Counted from the stretch's first letter, positions 1-11,541 are shown. The stretch is 64,000 nt of DNA from Gilliamella apis (GCF_030758615.1 NZ_CP132381.1:1178001-1242000); one strand, 5' to 3'. The notes: a model not told the origin generated them from the letters alone. Made by a program: numbers and translations.

Positions 1-200
1 ATTTAACCTATTATCAACAGCTAGTAACTCAAATAAATGAAATGCTAATTAGCCAAAACTTGTCAATAGGACCTGAATTTCATCATTGGCAAACAGCCAT
101 ACCATATATCGATTCTGTCGAAAATTTTGCTTATAGTGAAATCAATACAAAAGTAAAACTCATGTTAATTACTGAAATAAATAAAGCGGATAAAAAATAG
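1..200 (+). CDS. 3' end of an unknown protein (partial)
   Basis: The frame that starts at base 3 is open to a TAG at 198-200 and encodes about 65 residues with no stop. The start lies outside the window. The visible tail is polar and lysine-rich at the end, with no motif or membrane segment that I recognise. It ends only 8 bases before the next gene, so the two are probably co-transcribed. No function can be proposed. Confidence 0.5.
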   Translation, partial: LTYYQQLVTQINEMLISQNLSIGPEFHHWQTAIPYIDSVENFAYSEINTKVKLMLITEINKADKK

Positions 201-208
201 TTATAAAA

Positions 209-1186
209 ATGAAAAAAACGTTATTCAAATTACCTTTATTATTTGTTTTATTTTATTGGCTTGTAAATATTGTTTTGTTTACAGCCTATTTCATTGTAAT
301 TAATAATTATTTTACTGCATCTGATTTGACATTTTTTCAGATAAGTAAAGGAATTATTCAACGACTTTCAGTTAACTTCTATTTACAGTTACCGAATTCA
401 ATTATACTTTTTATTGTTGCCATCGTTTTATTGAATAAATATTCTATTAATATAATCAATCGAAAAAATATTATTAATACTTTCATTATAGCCATATTAA
501 TTGTCTTGAGTGAAATAGTAGGAAGATGGTTTTATCGGACTTATATTAATAAGTGGATGTTTATTGATCAGCAATATGCAGGTATAGATATATATTTTAT
601 TTCTATAATCGACATATTTAACTGTACAAAAGTAGTGATGAGTTATCTTTTCATAACAATTTTAACTTTTTTTAGTGTTAAATTTCTTAATTACAAATAT
701 ATACATAATGATAGTGGATTAACGCAAATTGAAAGTCAAAAGTTACATCTTGGCGTATTTATTTCACTTTATAATTGTTACTTTATCACTTTATTTATTT
801 CATTTTTTGTGCTTGATAGATATATTGATTACAGTTCATATAGCATTATTATAGAATTAGGTATTTTGATTATATTTTTATTAATTACTAATTTGCTGGG
901 TTATTTTTTGTTAAGAAGATGCTTTAAAGGGGTAACAGAAAGTTTAAACCTAACAAGGCTAATTATTAGTTCACTAAGTACCTTTATCTTAAACTGTATA
1001 TTGCTTGTATTTATTATTTTTATTTGTATCCGAATGTTTGAACTTTTACAAATATATTATAGTTTACCTAATACTCCAACATTGATTACCTGTTGTTGGG
1101 TAATAATAGTGATGTTATTTATTGTAAGTAGCCTAATGGTTAGAACTATGGCAAAACTTTTTTTTGATTCAAAAAAGGAAAATTAA
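209..1186 (+). CDS. Multipass inner-membrane protein of unknown function
   Basis: This 325-residue protein is very rich in I, L, F and Y and shows about seven or eight hydrophobic stretches. The first begins right after MKKTLFK and the last ends near residue 315, before a short KKEN tail. It has no conserved motif that I recognise. Codon use is very AT-rich. The start ATG is 8 bases after the stop of the preceding partial gene, which suggests an operon. It may be an accessory membrane protein, and the function is unknown. Confidence 0.6.
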   Translation: MKKTLFKLPLLFVLFYWLVNIVLFTAYFIVINNYFTASDLTFFQISKGIIQRLSVNFYLQLPNSIILFIVAIVLLNKYSINIINRKNIINTFIIAILIVLSEIVGRWFYRTYINKWMFIDQQYAGIDIYFISIIDIFNCTKVVMSYLFITILTFFSVKFLNYKYIHNDSGLTQIESQKLHLGVFISLYNCYFITLFISFFVLDRYIDYSSYSIIIELGILIIFLLITNLLGYFLLRRCFKGVTESLNLTRLIISSLSTFILNCILLVFIIFICIRMFELLQIYYSLPNTPTLITCCWVIIVMLFIVSSLMVRTMAKLFFDSKKEN

Positions 1187-1485
1187 GATTCTATAATAGA
1201 ATAAATTTGTTTGACTTTTTCCCTCTCAAAGTAAACCTATATCAATCTGATGATAAATAACCAAAATTTAGGTTATATTTCATTAAGATTCGCCATTTTT
1301 TTCGTTTTAGTACAAAAAAACGCTATTCACTCATATAATCAAGCAATTAGCATAGACATTCATGATCTATTTTTGTTATTTTATCATTATCTTAAAATTC
1401 AAGTATAACAATTAATTAGTTTTTTATTGTGCACATTGAGTTTAATAATCTAATGAATAGAAATTATAATAAATATGGAGGTTTT

Positions 1486-3972
1486 GTGCTTAATAGTAAT
1501 TCAAATAAAATTAACCTATTGGTCAAATTAACATTCGGGACTTGTCTAATCACCTCTAATTTTTCAAATGCCTTAACCATCATTGATGCTAATAATATTG
1601 GGGAATACACTGAAAAAGGTATTGCAGTTACAACTGATGATATTGTTATTCAGAATTTAACAGATAGTTCACTACCACATATCAATTTAGCAAAAAATAA
1701 AATATCAGCTATTAAGTCGCAAGTTGCTGGTAAAAAAATAACTATTGATAGTGGATTAGATGAGTTTGTTATCCAAACTAATGGAACGGGTAACTATAAT
1801 AGCGCATTTAATATCCATGCTCATTCTGGTGGAAAAGTTGATGTTTTAAGTGATATTCGCTTAAATGTTCAAGATGGTACTGGAATTTATTTAGCCAGTG
1901 GTGGTAAAGGTAATTTTGCAAAAAAAGTAATAATAGATGGTACCGGTGTAGCAAATCATAGTTTTATTGGAATTCGAGCCTACAATGGTTCAAACATAAT
2001 TAAGACTGATGGGAACTTTGATGGTGAAGTAATTATTCAGTCCATAGGAGATAGTAGTTATGGTATTTTATCTCTACTCAATAATAATCCTAATGCGATT
2101 GGTATAAATTTAAACTTTAATGATAAAGTAACGATTAATATGACTGGAGCTAACTCCGTTGGAGTTTCAGCACAAGAACAAGTTGGAGCAAACCCAAATG
2201 CTGACAGTGTTATTAATTTTAATAATGGATTAGATGTAATAACCGCCAATGGAAACGCGATTGAAATGGAACAAAGTGCCGGTAAAATATCTATCAATAG
2301 TGGTACAAATACTAATAACATTGTCTCGGTTAATCATAACAGCCATAAAGCCATATATGCGAATACAGGACAAGTAACTGTTCAAGGAAAATCGTATATA
2401 AAAGGGGATATTTATGCTAAAGATAAAGGGCAAATAGATCTTGATTTAACTGATGGTTCGCTTTTATTGACTGCGATCAATAATGCGCTCAATGAAACTC
2501 CTGAAGAAAAAGGTAATATCAATGTTACAATGACAGGTAGTCAAAGCCAATGGCGAATGACAGATAGTTCATATATTGATTCTTTAATATTAAATAATAA
2601 TGCTAAAATTAGTTTTGGTTACGATTATGAAACACCAAATAGGATCAACAATCTTAACGGTTCAAACAGCATGCTTTTAACCGCAAACTCATTATCTGGC
2701 AATGGATTATTTGAATTACGGACATCATTAGGCAATAATTTTGCTAATGATTTAATTAAAATTACCGGATCTTTGCAAGCGACAGGGGAGCATAATATTT
2801 CAATTAAAGATGATTATACTGGTTCCGCAATGGTTAATGGTAATGAAAAAATGACTTTAGTTGAAACTGAAGGTGGTGGCGCTAAGTTTAACTTAATTTC
2901 CCCATCAATTGATATTGGTCCGTATCAATTTAATAAATTAACTAAAGTTACTAACGAACGTAATAATGGCTCAGAAGATTGGGTATTGTCAGCAACAAAT
3001 TCGGAATCAGCTAATCCTATAAAACCAAGTAAGCCTCATTTAACAAATACTGCTCAAAATGCAGCTAATATTCTTAATTCAAATTATTTGCTCAGTTACA
3101 TAGAAACGCAAACTTTACATCAACGAATGGGAAAACTTCGCAGAAATGAAACAGTTGCTGGAGATGCTTGGGGGCATATTTATAGTGGTAAATTAAGCTC
3201 GTTTAATGATAATCGTTTGTCTGATTTTGCTATGAATTATTATGGTTTACAGCTCGGTATAGATCGAAGAATAGAAGATAACAGACAGGATGTATATTAT
3301 GGATTTATGGGCGGTTACAGTCGAGGAAATATCGATCATCATGTAGGTGATGGAAACACAACAGGCTACTATGCAGCAATCTATGGTACCATTCTAGATC
3401 AATCTGGATTGTATATCGATGCTTTAGCCAAATATATGATAATGAAGAATAAATTTAATACAACTACTGGAGGTGGATATTTAGTAAAAGGTGATGGCAA
3501 TACTAATGGTGTTTCAATAGGAATAGAAGTTGGGCAACGATTCTACCTTTCTCCAGCATTGAATTCAAATCAAGGTTGGTATATTGAACCACAAACACAA
3601 CTAACCTATTCCCGTCAGGGTAGCACGGTAATTAAAGCAACTAATGGTTTAAGAACCGAATTAAACAGTTACAATTCATTACATAGTCGAGCAAGCATTA
3701 TCTTAGGTAACAACTTTTCACAAGATAATAACATTATTGATGTATATCTAAAAACAGGCTATGTGAAAGAGTTTGCTGGCCAAACATCTTATGTATTTAA
3801 CCATACAGCAAAAGAAAAATATGATTTTGCTGGCAATTGGTGGGATAACGGGATTGGTGTTAATATGCAATTTAATAATCATCATAATATTTATGCTGAT
3901 GTGGTTTATTCTCTGGGCAATAAATTTGATCAAAAACAAGTTAACATGGGATACCGATATAGCTTCTCATAA
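1486..3972 (+). CDS. Type Va autotransporter (surface passenger plus beta-barrel)
   Basis: The protein is secreted to the cell surface through its own outer-membrane barrel. After a signal sequence ending near SNFSNA comes a passenger of about 500 residues rich in N, G, T and S with short repeated hydrophobic patterns, as in a beta-helix. The last 280 residues match the autotransporter barrel: a GDAWGHIYSG-type entry, alternating aromatic strands, and a terminal YRYSFS ending in an aromatic residue. The frame is open from a GTG at 1429, with an ATG at 1453. I prefer the GTG at 1486 because a GGAGG lies at 1477-1481 and the signal peptide then starts normally, although the 4-base spacing is short. 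The passenger resembles no enzyme I know, so adhesion is the likely role. Confidence 0.85.
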   Translation: MLNSNSNKINLLVKLTFGTCLITSNFSNALTIIDANNIGEYTEKGIAVTTDDIVIQNLTDSSLPHINLAKNKISAIKSQVAGKKITIDSGLDEFVIQTNGTGNYNSAFNIHAHSGGKVDVLSDIRLNVQDGTGIYLASGGKGNFAKKVIIDGTGVANHSFIGIRAYNGSNIIKTDGNFDGEVIIQSIGDSSYGILSLLNNNPNAIGINLNFNDKVTINMTGANSVGVSAQEQVGANPNADSVINFNNGLDVITANGNAIEMEQSAGKISINSGTNTNNIVSVNHNSHKAIYANTGQVTVQGKSYIKGDIYAKDKGQIDLDLTDGSLLLTAINNALNETPEEKGNINVTMTGSQSQWRMTDSSYIDSLILNNNAKISFGYDYETPNRINNLNGSNSMLLTANSLSGNGLFELRTSLGNNFANDLIKITGSLQATGEHNISIKDDYTGSAMVNGNEKMTLVETEGGGAKFNLISPSIDIGPYQFNKLTKVTNERNNGSEDWVLSATNSESANPIKPSKPHLTNTAQNAANILNSNYLLSYIETQTLHQRMGKLRRNETVAGDAWGHIYSGKLSSFNDNRLSDFAMNYYGLQLGIDRRIEDNRQDVYYGFMGGYSRGNIDHHVGDGNTTGYYAAIYGTILDQSGLYIDALAKYMIMKNKFNTTTGGGYLVKGDGNTNGVSIGIEVGQRFYLSPALNSNQGWYIEPQTQLTYSRQGSTVIKATNGLRTELNSYNSLHSRASIILGNNFSQDNNIIDVYLKTGYVKEFAGQTSYVFNHTAKEKYDFAGNWWDNGIGVNMQFNNHHNIYADVVYSLGNKFDQKQVNMGYRYSFS

Positions 3973-4016
3973 TGAATTGTTGTTTATTTGTTAACACAAA
4001 AATTATTTACTAATAT

Positions 4017-4047
4017 AAAGTGACTTGCAAATACAGTCACTTTTTTT
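4017..4047 (+). terminator. Rho-independent terminator of the autotransporter gene
   Basis: A 9-base stem AAAGTGACT/AGTCACTTT encloses a 9-base loop and runs into a T-rich tract, 45 bases after the autotransporter stop codon. Confidence 0.85.
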
Positions 4048-4282
4048 ATTTTAATTAATTGGTTAAATTATTTTTTTAGAATAAATATTATTACTCTAAA
4101 TTGATTGTACCCTATTCATATTAACCATGCTTATTAACTAATTAACTCATTGCATTGAAAACAATTGATATGATTTTTTACAATATAGTTCAATAAAAAG
4201 ATATCGGTATGTAAAAAGTCATTTATAATATTTAATTAGGTGATTTTATCAATATATAAAATATTTTAAGTGAGTGCTTATT

Positions 4283-7126
4283 ATGTCCCAGCCAAGCTCG
4301 TTAGTTTCACCATTAATTGCTCAGCAAAAAGAAAAGATTATATCTCAATTGTCACAATGTGATTCAAAAGAAGTACTTGATAACCTTAATATTTTGCTAC
4401 AAAGTGATTTTCTGATTGATGCTTTTTATCGATTTCCCGAGTGGCTGACAGATATTATTACTCATCCCCCTCAAGCTGATGAAAGATGTTTCTATCAACA
4501 ATGGTTAAATGAAAGACTAGCATCTGTATTTGATGAATTAGCTCTAATGAAAGTATTAAGATTATTTAGGCGCTATATTCTGGTAAGGCTTGAATGGTCA
4601 CAATTAACCCAAACAAGTAATGATGAGCAAATTTTATTACAACTTACGCAGCTAGCTGAAGTGATTATTATCACCGCACGTGATTGGCTTTATGAGCTTA
4701 GTTGTAAAGAATGGGGAACGCCATGTAATTTACAAGGGCAAGCACAACCTTTACTTATTTTAGGCATGGGAAAATTAGGTGGTGGTGAACTGAATTTTTC
4801 ATCAGATATTGATCTTATCTTTACCTACCCTGAACATGGACAAACTCAAGGTGGGAGACGAGAATTAGATAATGCTGTGTTTTTTACTCGTTTAGGGCAA
4901 CGATTAATTAAAACACTAGACCAAATTACTGAAGATGGTTTTGTCTACCGCGTTGATATGCGTTTACGTCCGCTTGGTGATGGCGGTCCGTTGGTTTTAA
5001 GTTTTTCTGCTATGGAAGATTATTATCAAGAGCAGGGAAGAGACTGGGAACGTTATGCCATGGTAAAAGCAAAAATACTTGGTGATCAGCAAGATCCCTA
5101 CACCAAAGAGCTTTACCAAATGTTAAAACCATTTGTTTACCGCCGTTATATTGATTTCAGTGTATTGCAGTCATTACGAAATATGAAAAGTATGATAGAG
5201 CGTGAAGTTCGGCGTCGAGGCTTGACTAACAATATCAAACTTGGTGCTGGTGGTATTCGTGAAATTGAATTTATTGTACAAGTTTTTCAACTTATACGTG
5301 GTGGACGCGTTGTGGGCCTACAAACTCGCTCTTTATTAACCGCCTTACAAGTAATAGAACAGGAATCGTTACTTAGCGTGAATGAAGTAGACACTTTGCG
5401 AGAAAATTATTTGTTTTTACGTCGTTGTGAGAATTTACTTCAAGCTATACATGACGAGCAAACACAAGCATTGCCAGACGATGAGCTGGATCGAATTCGT
5501 ATTGCCACTAGTATGAACTTTAATGATTGGTATGAATTTGAATTTGATCTTGCTAAAAGAATGCAATTTAATCGACAAGTATTTAATCAACTTATCGGTG
5601 AAGATACATCTGAATCAGTATCTAATTCTAAGCAATACAATGAACAATTTGATGATCTTTGGGTGCCAGATTTGCAATTAAGTGATGTTACATCAGTACT
5701 GACTTCTTACTCACATGATGATGCTGAAAAATTATATCAAATGATTTGTCAGTTTCGTGATGATATTGGTAAACGGACAATTGGAGTACGAGGTCGTGAA
5801 ATACTTGACCAATTGATGCCACGATTATTGGAGTTGGTTTGTACTGATAAAAACACATTAGTACTATTATCACGAATCTTACATTTATTAGTTAATATTG
5901 TTAGCCGAACAACTTATTTAGAATTACTACTTGAATATCCAACAGCATTGAAGCAGTTAATTCGATTATGTAGTGCCTCGCCAATGATTAGTGAGCAATT
6001 AGCTCATTATCCAATTTTGTTAGATGAACTAATAGATATTAACTCCCTTTATCAAACTGTTTCACCAAATGAATATAAGAGTGAACTTTATCAATACTTA
6101 CTTCGTATTGAGGTTGATGATGAAGAACAACAACTTGAAGCACTGAGACAATTTAAGCAAATGCAATTATTGCATATAGCCGCTGCCGATGTTGAACAGG
6201 TATTAAATACTATGAAGGTAAGCGATCATTTGACCTATGTTGCAGAATCACTAATTGATTTTGTTGTACAAATAGCATGGAATCAAATGGTCGCACGTTA
6301 TGGTAAACCTACACATTTAACTGACAATCAAAAAGGATTGGTTATTATCGCTTATGGCAAATTAGGTGGTTGGGAATTGGGTTATGGTTCAGATTTAGAT
6401 CTGGTATTCCTTCATGATTGCCCTGTAGATAGCATGACTAATGGTGATAAACAAATTGATAGTCGCCAATTTTATTTACGATTAGTACAAAGGATTATTC
6501 ATCTCTTCAATGTTCGCACCAGCTTTGGAATTCTTTATGAAGTTGATGTTCGTTTACGTCCACAAGGTGATGCAGGTTTATTAGCTTGTAGTTTAAATGC
6601 TTTTTATGACTATCAAATGCATGAAGCTTGGACATGGGAACACCAAGCATTAGTCCGAGCTAGAGCTGTATATGGTGAGATAGAACTGATTAAACGCTTC
6701 AACCAAATTAGGCATGATGTTTTATGTAAACCTCGTGAAGAAAAGGTATTAAAAACCGAAGTTAGAGAGATGCGCGAAAAGATGCGGACCCATCTAGGTA
6801 CAACAGAGCAACATCGATTTAATTTGAAAATTGATGAAGGTGGTATTGGTGATATTGAATTCTTATCCCAATATCTAGTACTTAACTATGCTCATCAATA
6901 TCCTAAAATGACAACATGGAGTGATAATGTAAGGATTTTAGAATTAGCGGCAAATTATCAAATTATGGATAGCCAAGAAGCTGAACAGTTAACTAAAGCT
7001 TATATTGATATGCGCAATGAAATCCATCAATTATCATTACAACTTTTACCGAGTACAGTTGATGATTCATACTTCAAATTAGAAAAAAAGATTGTAAATC
7101 AAAGTTGGCTAAAATGGCTTAAATAG
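4283..7126 (+). CDS. glnE: Bifunctional glutamine synthetase adenylyltransferase/adenylyl-removing enzyme
   Basis: GlnE attaches AMP to glutamine synthetase and removes it, controlled by PII, and so tunes nitrogen assimilation in the cytoplasm. The protein has the two duplicated nucleotidyltransferase domains of the family. The first [16 protein letters not shown] motif is near residue 161 (adenylyl removase) and [16 protein letters not shown] is near residue 690 (adenylyl transferase). Both carry the DxD metal-binding acids. The length of 947 residues equals the E. coli enzyme. I chose the ATG at 4283, with AAGTGAG 8 bases upstream, over the upstream GTG at 4274. The gene stands alone, and a LacI-type regulator follows after 85 bases. 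Confidence 0.97.
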   Translation: MSQPSSLVSPLIAQQKEKIISQLSQCDSKEVLDNLNILLQSDFLIDAFYRFPEWLTDIITHPPQADERCFYQQWLNERLASVFDELALMKVLRLFRRYILVRLEWSQLTQTSNDEQILLQLTQLAEVIIITARDWLYELSCKEWGTPCNLQGQAQPLLILGMGKLGGGELNFSSDIDLIFTYPEHGQTQGGRRELDNAVFFTRLGQRLIKTLDQITEDGFVYRVDMRLRPLGDGGPLVLSFSAMEDYYQEQGRDWERYAMVKAKILGDQQDPYTKELYQMLKPFVYRRYIDFSVLQSLRNMKSMIEREVRRRGLTNNIKLGAGGIREIEFIVQVFQLIRGGRVVGLQTRSLLTALQVIEQESLLSVNEVDTLRENYLFLRRCENLLQAIHDEQTQALPDDELDRIRIATSMNFNDWYEFEFDLAKRMQFNRQVFNQLIGEDTSESVSNSKQYNEQFDDLWVPDLQLSDVTSVLTSYSHDDAEKLYQMICQFRDDIGKRTIGVRGREILDQLMPRLLELVCTDKNTLVLLSRILHLLVNIVSRTTYLELLLEYPTALKQLIRLCSASPMISEQLAHYPILLDELIDINSLYQTVSPNEYKSELYQYLLRIEVDDEEQQLEALRQFKQMQLLHIAAADVEQVLNTMKVSDHLTYVAESLIDFVVQIAWNQMVARYGKPTHLTDNQKGLVIIAYGKLGGWELGYGSDLDLVFLHDCPVDSMTNGDKQIDSRQFYLRLVQRIIHLFNVRTSFGILYEVDVRLRPQGDAGLLACSLNAFYDYQMHEAWTWEHQALVRARAVYGEIELIKRFNQIRHDVLCKPREEKVLKTEVREMREKMRTHLGTTEQHRFNLKIDEGGIGDIEFLSQYLVLNYAHQYPKMTTWSDNVRILELAANYQIMDSQEAEQLTKAYIDMRNEIHQLSLQLLPSTVDDSYFKLEKKIVNQSWLKWLK

Positions 7127-7211
7127 TATTTAGCCAATCACTAAAATATTTTTAATATTAATTAATGAGTTAGATTTGATTGCTGAAAAATTTAATGGAG
7201 TCTATAACTTA

Positions 7212-9380
7212 ATGGCGACAATCAAAGATATTGCAAAACTTGCCGGCGTATCTCATGGAACTGTTTCAAACGTGCTTAATGATCGAGGTAATGTTAGTGT
7301 AAAAAAAATTAAATTGGTTGAACAAGCCATTCAACGGTTAGGTTATCAAATTAATTTATCTGCTAAAAATTTAAAAGAAGGTACAACTAAATCTATTTCG
7401 GTGATACTACCCAATATTACGTCTGAACAATATAGTAATTTATATGATGGTTTGTTTAATCAAGCTAATCGGCTTGGTTATGAGTTGTCACTTTATCTAA
7501 CCTATGATTCAAAAGATCTTGAGTTACAATTAATTCAAAAGGTGGCTGTTAAACGAGATTATGCTGTTATAGCTGTTAGCTCATTATTTGACGCTAGTGA
7601 ATATTATCAAAAAATTAAGTTGCCAAAAGAGAAAATAATTTTTGTTTATAGAAAGCCTTTATCTGCATTACAATTTATTTCACTAGATTATGAGAAAGCC
7701 GGGCAAGACATTGCTAATGAGTTGATCAACGAATCGTATCATCGAATTGGATTATTTAGTAATTCAGAACATCATACTCATTCTCAATCCTTTAAAAAAG
7801 GTTTACAAAGCCAGTTTAAAAAACATAATTATTCAGTCCTATTGAATAATATAGCTTCCAAGCCATCTAACGGTACTTATAATTTAGCATTTAGTTTTTT
7901 TGCCGATGAACAGACAAAGTATGATGCCATTATTACCATGGATATGGAGCGGGCTCATTTCGTCCGTAATGCGAATTATTTTGGTAGTCAACAAGACTGC
8001 CCACCAATTTATACTTTAACGAACAATAGTTTTTATTATGAAGACAATATCTATCAATACCATATGAACTATGGCATATTAAGTGAACAAATTATGAAAT
8101 TGGTAGAGGGAGAAACTGTAACCAATATCGATAATAAAGGCTTTTCATTATTACCTGATTCAAATTCAGCAAATAAAACTAAACATAATGAAACCATTAA
8201 TTTTCTAATCTTACCAAGTCCATCAACACAAGCGGTCAAAAAATTACTCCCTCATTTTAAGAAAATGTATGGTATTAATGTTAATTTAATTATTAAGCCC
8301 TTCGACGAAATATATCATATTTTGAATCAACTTAATCAGCATCAAGAGATCGATATTATTCGAATAGATATGGCTGGATTACCTTGGTTTGCACCGTCAG
8401 TATTTAAACCTTTATCAAAATTAGCAATCGACTTCGATCATTTATTGGCAAAATACCCACTAGAACTCATCGAACGCTTTAGTTATGTAAATAATATTGC
8501 TTATGCGATTCCTTTTGACCCAAGTGTACAGATGCTTTTTTATCGTAAAGATTTATTTAATGACCCATTAAGTAAACGAGCTTATTTTGAAAGGTATCGA
8601 CAACAACTAAATGTTCCTAAAAATTTTACTGAATTTGATCAAATTGCACAATTTTTTAGTCGACAACACAATCCTGAATCACAAGTAGAATTTGGCAGTT
8701 GCATTACTTTAGGCAATTATGAACTCATTGCATCAGAGTTTTTAGTTCGTTATTATGCTCAAGGTGGTAAATTAATTAATGGCAATAAATTAGGCTTAAA
8801 CAAGACTATTGCTCTTAATACTTTAAATCAGTTGCAATCATTTATAAAGGTAGCAAGAAATATACAATCACCTTGGTGGCAAGAATCAGTAAATTTATTT
8901 GAACAAGGCCAACTTGCAATGTTAATTGTTTATATGAATTTATTTAGTTATATCAATCATCGTAATATTTTACCTTTAGTTGGATATGCAAAAGTACCTG
9001 GTCGAAAATCTTTATTTGGTGGTGGATCACTTGGTATGTCGAAATATAGTCAAAAAGATAAACAAGTTAAAATCTTTTTTGATTGGCTTTATTCTAATGA
9101 AATCAGTGAACAAATAGCATTACTTGGTGGCGCCACGGCACAAAAATCTATTTTTCAAAATCATAGAATTATTAAGAGTTATCCATGGTTACCAGTGGTA
9201 CAACAACAATACACTAATGGTATTCGGGAAAATAGTATGACTGGTAATGCGATTAATTTAAGATTGATTGAAAACATTATTGGCAAATATTTAACACAGT
9301 GGATAACTAATCAATATAGTTCAATGCAAATCATAGGGTTGATTAATGTTGAGATAGAAAAAACTATGGCTAATAAATAA
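7212..9380 (+). CDS. LacI-type HTH regulator fused to an extracellular-type solute-binding domain
   Basis: Residues 1-55 are a canonical LacI/GalR DNA-binding head (MATIKDIAKLAGVSHGTVSNV, then LGYQINLSAKNL at the hinge). Residues 58 to about 325 resemble a periplasmic-binding-protein core. From about residue 328 a second binding fold begins, resembling family-1 ABC sugar-binding proteins (a FLILPSPS-type strand, DIIRIDMAGLPWFA, AIPFDPSVQMLFYRKDLF, and FGGGSLGMS near the end). No signal peptide precedes either part, so the whole protein should be cytoplasmic and act as a ligand-controlled repressor or activator. The length of 722 residues is twice a normal LacI protein. I chose the ATG at 7212 (GGAG 11 bases upstream) over the TTG at 7176. 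The neighbouring minus-strand transporter-hydrolase operon is its likely target. Confidence 0.85.
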   Translation: MATIKDIAKLAGVSHGTVSNVLNDRGNVSVKKIKLVEQAIQRLGYQINLSAKNLKEGTTKSISVILPNITSEQYSNLYDGLFNQANRLGYELSLYLTYDSKDLELQLIQKVAVKRDYAVIAVSSLFDASEYYQKIKLPKEKIIFVYRKPLSALQFISLDYEKAGQDIANELINESYHRIGLFSNSEHHTHSQSFKKGLQSQFKKHNYSVLLNNIASKPSNGTYNLAFSFFADEQTKYDAIITMDMERAHFVRNANYFGSQQDCPPIYTLTNNSFYYEDNIYQYHMNYGILSEQIMKLVEGETVTNIDNKGFSLLPDSNSANKTKHNETINFLILPSPSTQAVKKLLPHFKKMYGINVNLIIKPFDEIYHILNQLNQHQEIDIIRIDMAGLPWFAPSVFKPLSKLAIDFDHLLAKYPLELIERFSYVNNIAYAIPFDPSVQMLFYRKDLFNDPLSKRAYFERYRQQLNVPKNFTEFDQIAQFFSRQHNPESQVEFGSCITLGNYELIASEFLVRYYAQGGKLINGNKLGLNKTIALNTLNQLQSFIKVARNIQSPWWQESVNLFEQGQLAMLIVYMNLFSYINHRNILPLVGYAKVPGRKSLFGGGSLGMSKYSQKDKQVKIFFDWLYSNEISEQIALLGGATAQKSIFQNHRIIKSYPWLPVVQQQYTNGIRENSMTGNAINLRLIENIIGKYLTQWITNQYSSMQIIGLINVEIEKTMANK

Positions 9381-9427
9381 TTATTAGCCATAGTTTACGT
9401 AACTTTTTATCGTTAACTGTGAATGGA

Positions 9428-10654
9428 TTATTCTGATTCTACTTTTTTAGGTGTCATGATGACATCTTTGTCTCTAAAGAAGTACCAGAAACCTACCGCA
9501 ACAATTGCTGCAACTACAGCTGGATAGATCCAAAACTCTTGCCATTGAGGTCCAGCATTAGGTAATGTTTTTTCAGTAACAACACGATTATTGATAAATC
9601 CACATACCGATGCCGCCATAAATACACCAAAGCCATTAGAAACAATAAAACGTAAGCCTTGAGCCTGAGCTTTGATTTCTGGGCCAGCTTTTTTATCAAC
9701 ATAAATATCGCCCGCGGTAAAGAAGAAATCCCAACAAATACCTTGTAACAATAAAGTGCCAATAATATAGAAGAACATATTACCGTCTGACGTTGCGGCT
9801 AACGATAGCATCATACTACGAATTATCCAACAAATTGCACCGAATAAGATGATCTTTTTAAACCCAAAGCGACCTAGTAGGAAAGATAAAAGGAACATAA
9901 ATAGCACTTCTGTAGCAATAGCAATTTGCATCATTGATGCTGGTTCTAATCCTAATACAGGCAAATAAACGGGTAAATAAGCACTATATGCAGTTTTAGT
10001 GATCATTAAGATAAAGGTAGAAAGCATGAATATAGTGAAATATTTATCTTTAAAAAGAGATAAGGCATCTAAACACATGGCATCTCGAATTGAGAATTTT
10101 TTATTTCGACTGGTTGGTGGCGTATTTGGTAAAGTGAAACAATAAATGCCGTAAACCACAGAAGCTCCAGAAGCAAGTAAAAATGAATTGATTGAACTTG
10201 AAAAACCAGTGTAGCCAAGAATTAATCCTACTATCATAAAGCCGATAGTACCAAATACACGAATAATTGGGAACCAACGCACACCATCTATATGCCTAAA
10301 GCTTACGCTATTTGCTAAAGCCGTTGTTGGATAGAATAATAAACCAACAATAAATATCATTATTAAAAAGCCGACAATATTGCCACTTTCAACAAAGTTA
10401 GGAATGATAAATAAAACACCAGCATTAAGAATGTGTAATATCCCCATCACTTTTTGAGATGCGATGAATCTATCAGCAATCATACCAATAAAAAGTGGCG
10501 AAATGATGGTTGCAATTCCTAAAACTGAATAAGTAGAACCAACAATTTCTTTTAATCCATAAGCAGCAAGTACTGCACCGATAACCATATTCCATGCGCC
10601 TTGCACAAAATATTGTAAAAACATCATTACCAGTAAACGTGGTATTTTAAACAT
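9428..10654 (-). CDS. MFS transporter, nucleoside:H+ symporter (NupG/XapB) type
   Basis: The 408-residue, 12-segment membrane protein resembles NupG in its opening FLQYFVQGAWNMVIG, the YSVLGIATIISPLFIGMIADR region, the PIIRVFGTIGF loop, the CLDALSLFKDKYFTIF stretch after the central loop, and the AQGLRFIVSNGFG segment near the end. NupG-type carriers import nucleosides by proton symport, but relatives also take up other sugar-like compounds, so the substrate is open. It lies 13 bases after the PhnP-like hydrolase gene, in one operon, and converges on the LacI-SBP regulator gene. Import followed by hydrolysis by the partner enzyme is the likely logic. Confidence 0.85.
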   Translation of the reverse strand: MFKIPRLLVMMFLQYFVQGAWNMVIGAVLAAYGLKEIVGSTYSVLGIATIISPLFIGMIADRFIASQKVMGILHILNAGVLFIIPNFVESGNIVGFLIMIFIVGLLFYPTTALANSVSFRHIDGVRWFPIIRVFGTIGFMIVGLILGYTGFSSSINSFLLASGASVVYGIYCFTLPNTPPTSRNKKFSIRDAMCLDALSLFKDKYFTIFMLSTFILMITKTAYSAYLPVYLPVLGLEPASMMQIAIATEVLFMFLLSFLLGRFGFKKIILFGAICWIIRSMMLSLAATSDGNMFFYIIGTLLLQGICWDFFFTAGDIYVDKKAGPEIKAQAQGLRFIVSNGFGVFMAASVCGFINNRVVTEKTLPNAGPQWQEFWIYPAVVAAIVAVGFWYFFRDKDVIMTPKKVESE

Positions 10655-10667
10655 ATATAGCTCCGTA

Positions 10668-11495
10668 TTAAATCGTCTTCGTTAAGCCATCATAGGCCAC
10701 TTGAATATTATATGGTTTAAATATTTCAACTAATTCATCATGCATGAAGCCACTACTATGGGAGTGATGAGAAGTGATAAGTTGAGTATTGGAATCAAAA
10801 ATACCTTCTTCTAACATGCGTTTTTGAGCTGCAATAACAGTTTCAATACTCATGTGATTATTGGTTTTATCATTTTGTTTATAGCCGTAAGTACACTCGA
10901 AAATTGCCATATCAATTTTTTTACCGCTATTTTTCAACCATTGCCAAGTTAGCTCAGGAAAATAACCCGAATCATGTCCGTGGAGTAAGGTTTTACCATC
11001 TTTCTCGATTAAATAAATAAAACAAAATTCCCATTTAGCATGATTAGCCAACAAAGCAGTAACGGTATAACCAGCTGATGTCACAACAGTTTGAAATGGA
11101 ACCACTAAATTAAATACAAAACGCTCAGGACTATATCCAGGTAAAACATTTAAGCAACCATTTATTGCAATATCATTGCCATAAATATACAGTGGATGGT
11201 CGATATTAAATCCATAGTCCACCATACGACTAAACAGATCGCCAACATTAAAATGGTCAGGGTGAGTATGAGTAAACAATAAGTCCTTTATTTTAGTAAC
11301 GTCAATGTTTTCTCTCATTACTTGATAGCTATATTCAGGGGCAAAATCAATTTGCATAATATCATCAATAAGAATCGAACTTCGAGTTCTTATATTTTTA
11401 CCTTTTTGTTGGCGAGATTTTTCACAAATTTCACATTTACAAAAAGGATTTGGGATACCTTCAGAGGCGGCAGTACCCAAAAACTGTAGTTTCAC
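10668..11495 (-). CDS. PhnP-like metallo-beta-lactamase-fold phosphodiesterase
   Basis: The 275-residue protein starts MKLQFLGTAASEGIP and has the metal motif HTHPDH near residue 76, a later HDSGYF and a terminal HHSHSSG. A CKCEIC cluster near residue 18 matches the extra zinc site of PhnP, the 5-phosphoribosyl 1,2-cyclic phosphodiesterase. No other phn genes are present, so this is a PhnP relative working outside phosphonate catabolism. Its actual substrate is unknown. It is first in an operon with a nucleoside-type MFS carrier, under a LacI-like operator. A cyclic nucleotide or sugar-phosphate diester is a reasonable guess. Confidence 0.8.
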   Translation of the reverse strand: MKLQFLGTAASEGIPNPFCKCEICEKSRQQKGKNIRTRSSILIDDIMQIDFAPEYSYQVMRENIDVTKIKDLLFTHTHPDHFNVGDLFSRMVDYGFNIDHPLYIYGNDIAINGCLNVLPGYSPERFVFNLVVPFQTVVTSAGYTVTALLANHAKWEFCFIYLIEKDGKTLLHGHDSGYFPELTWQWLKNSGKKIDMAIFECTYGYKQNDKTNNHMSIETVIAAQKRMLEEGIFDSNTQLITSHHSHSSGFMHDELVEIFKPYNIQVAYDGLTKTI

Positions 11496-11541
11496 ATTGT
11501 TCTCCTATCTATAATTAGATTGTTTTTATGCTAGTTTTAGC

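Noticed and set aside
2058..2433. Two minus-strand frames inside the autotransporter gene
   Set aside because: They are shadows of the coding strand; no ribosome site and no independent protein features.
10668..11495. phn phosphonate operon
   Set aside because: Only a PhnP-like gene is present; no phnG-M or transporter genes of that pathway lie nearby.
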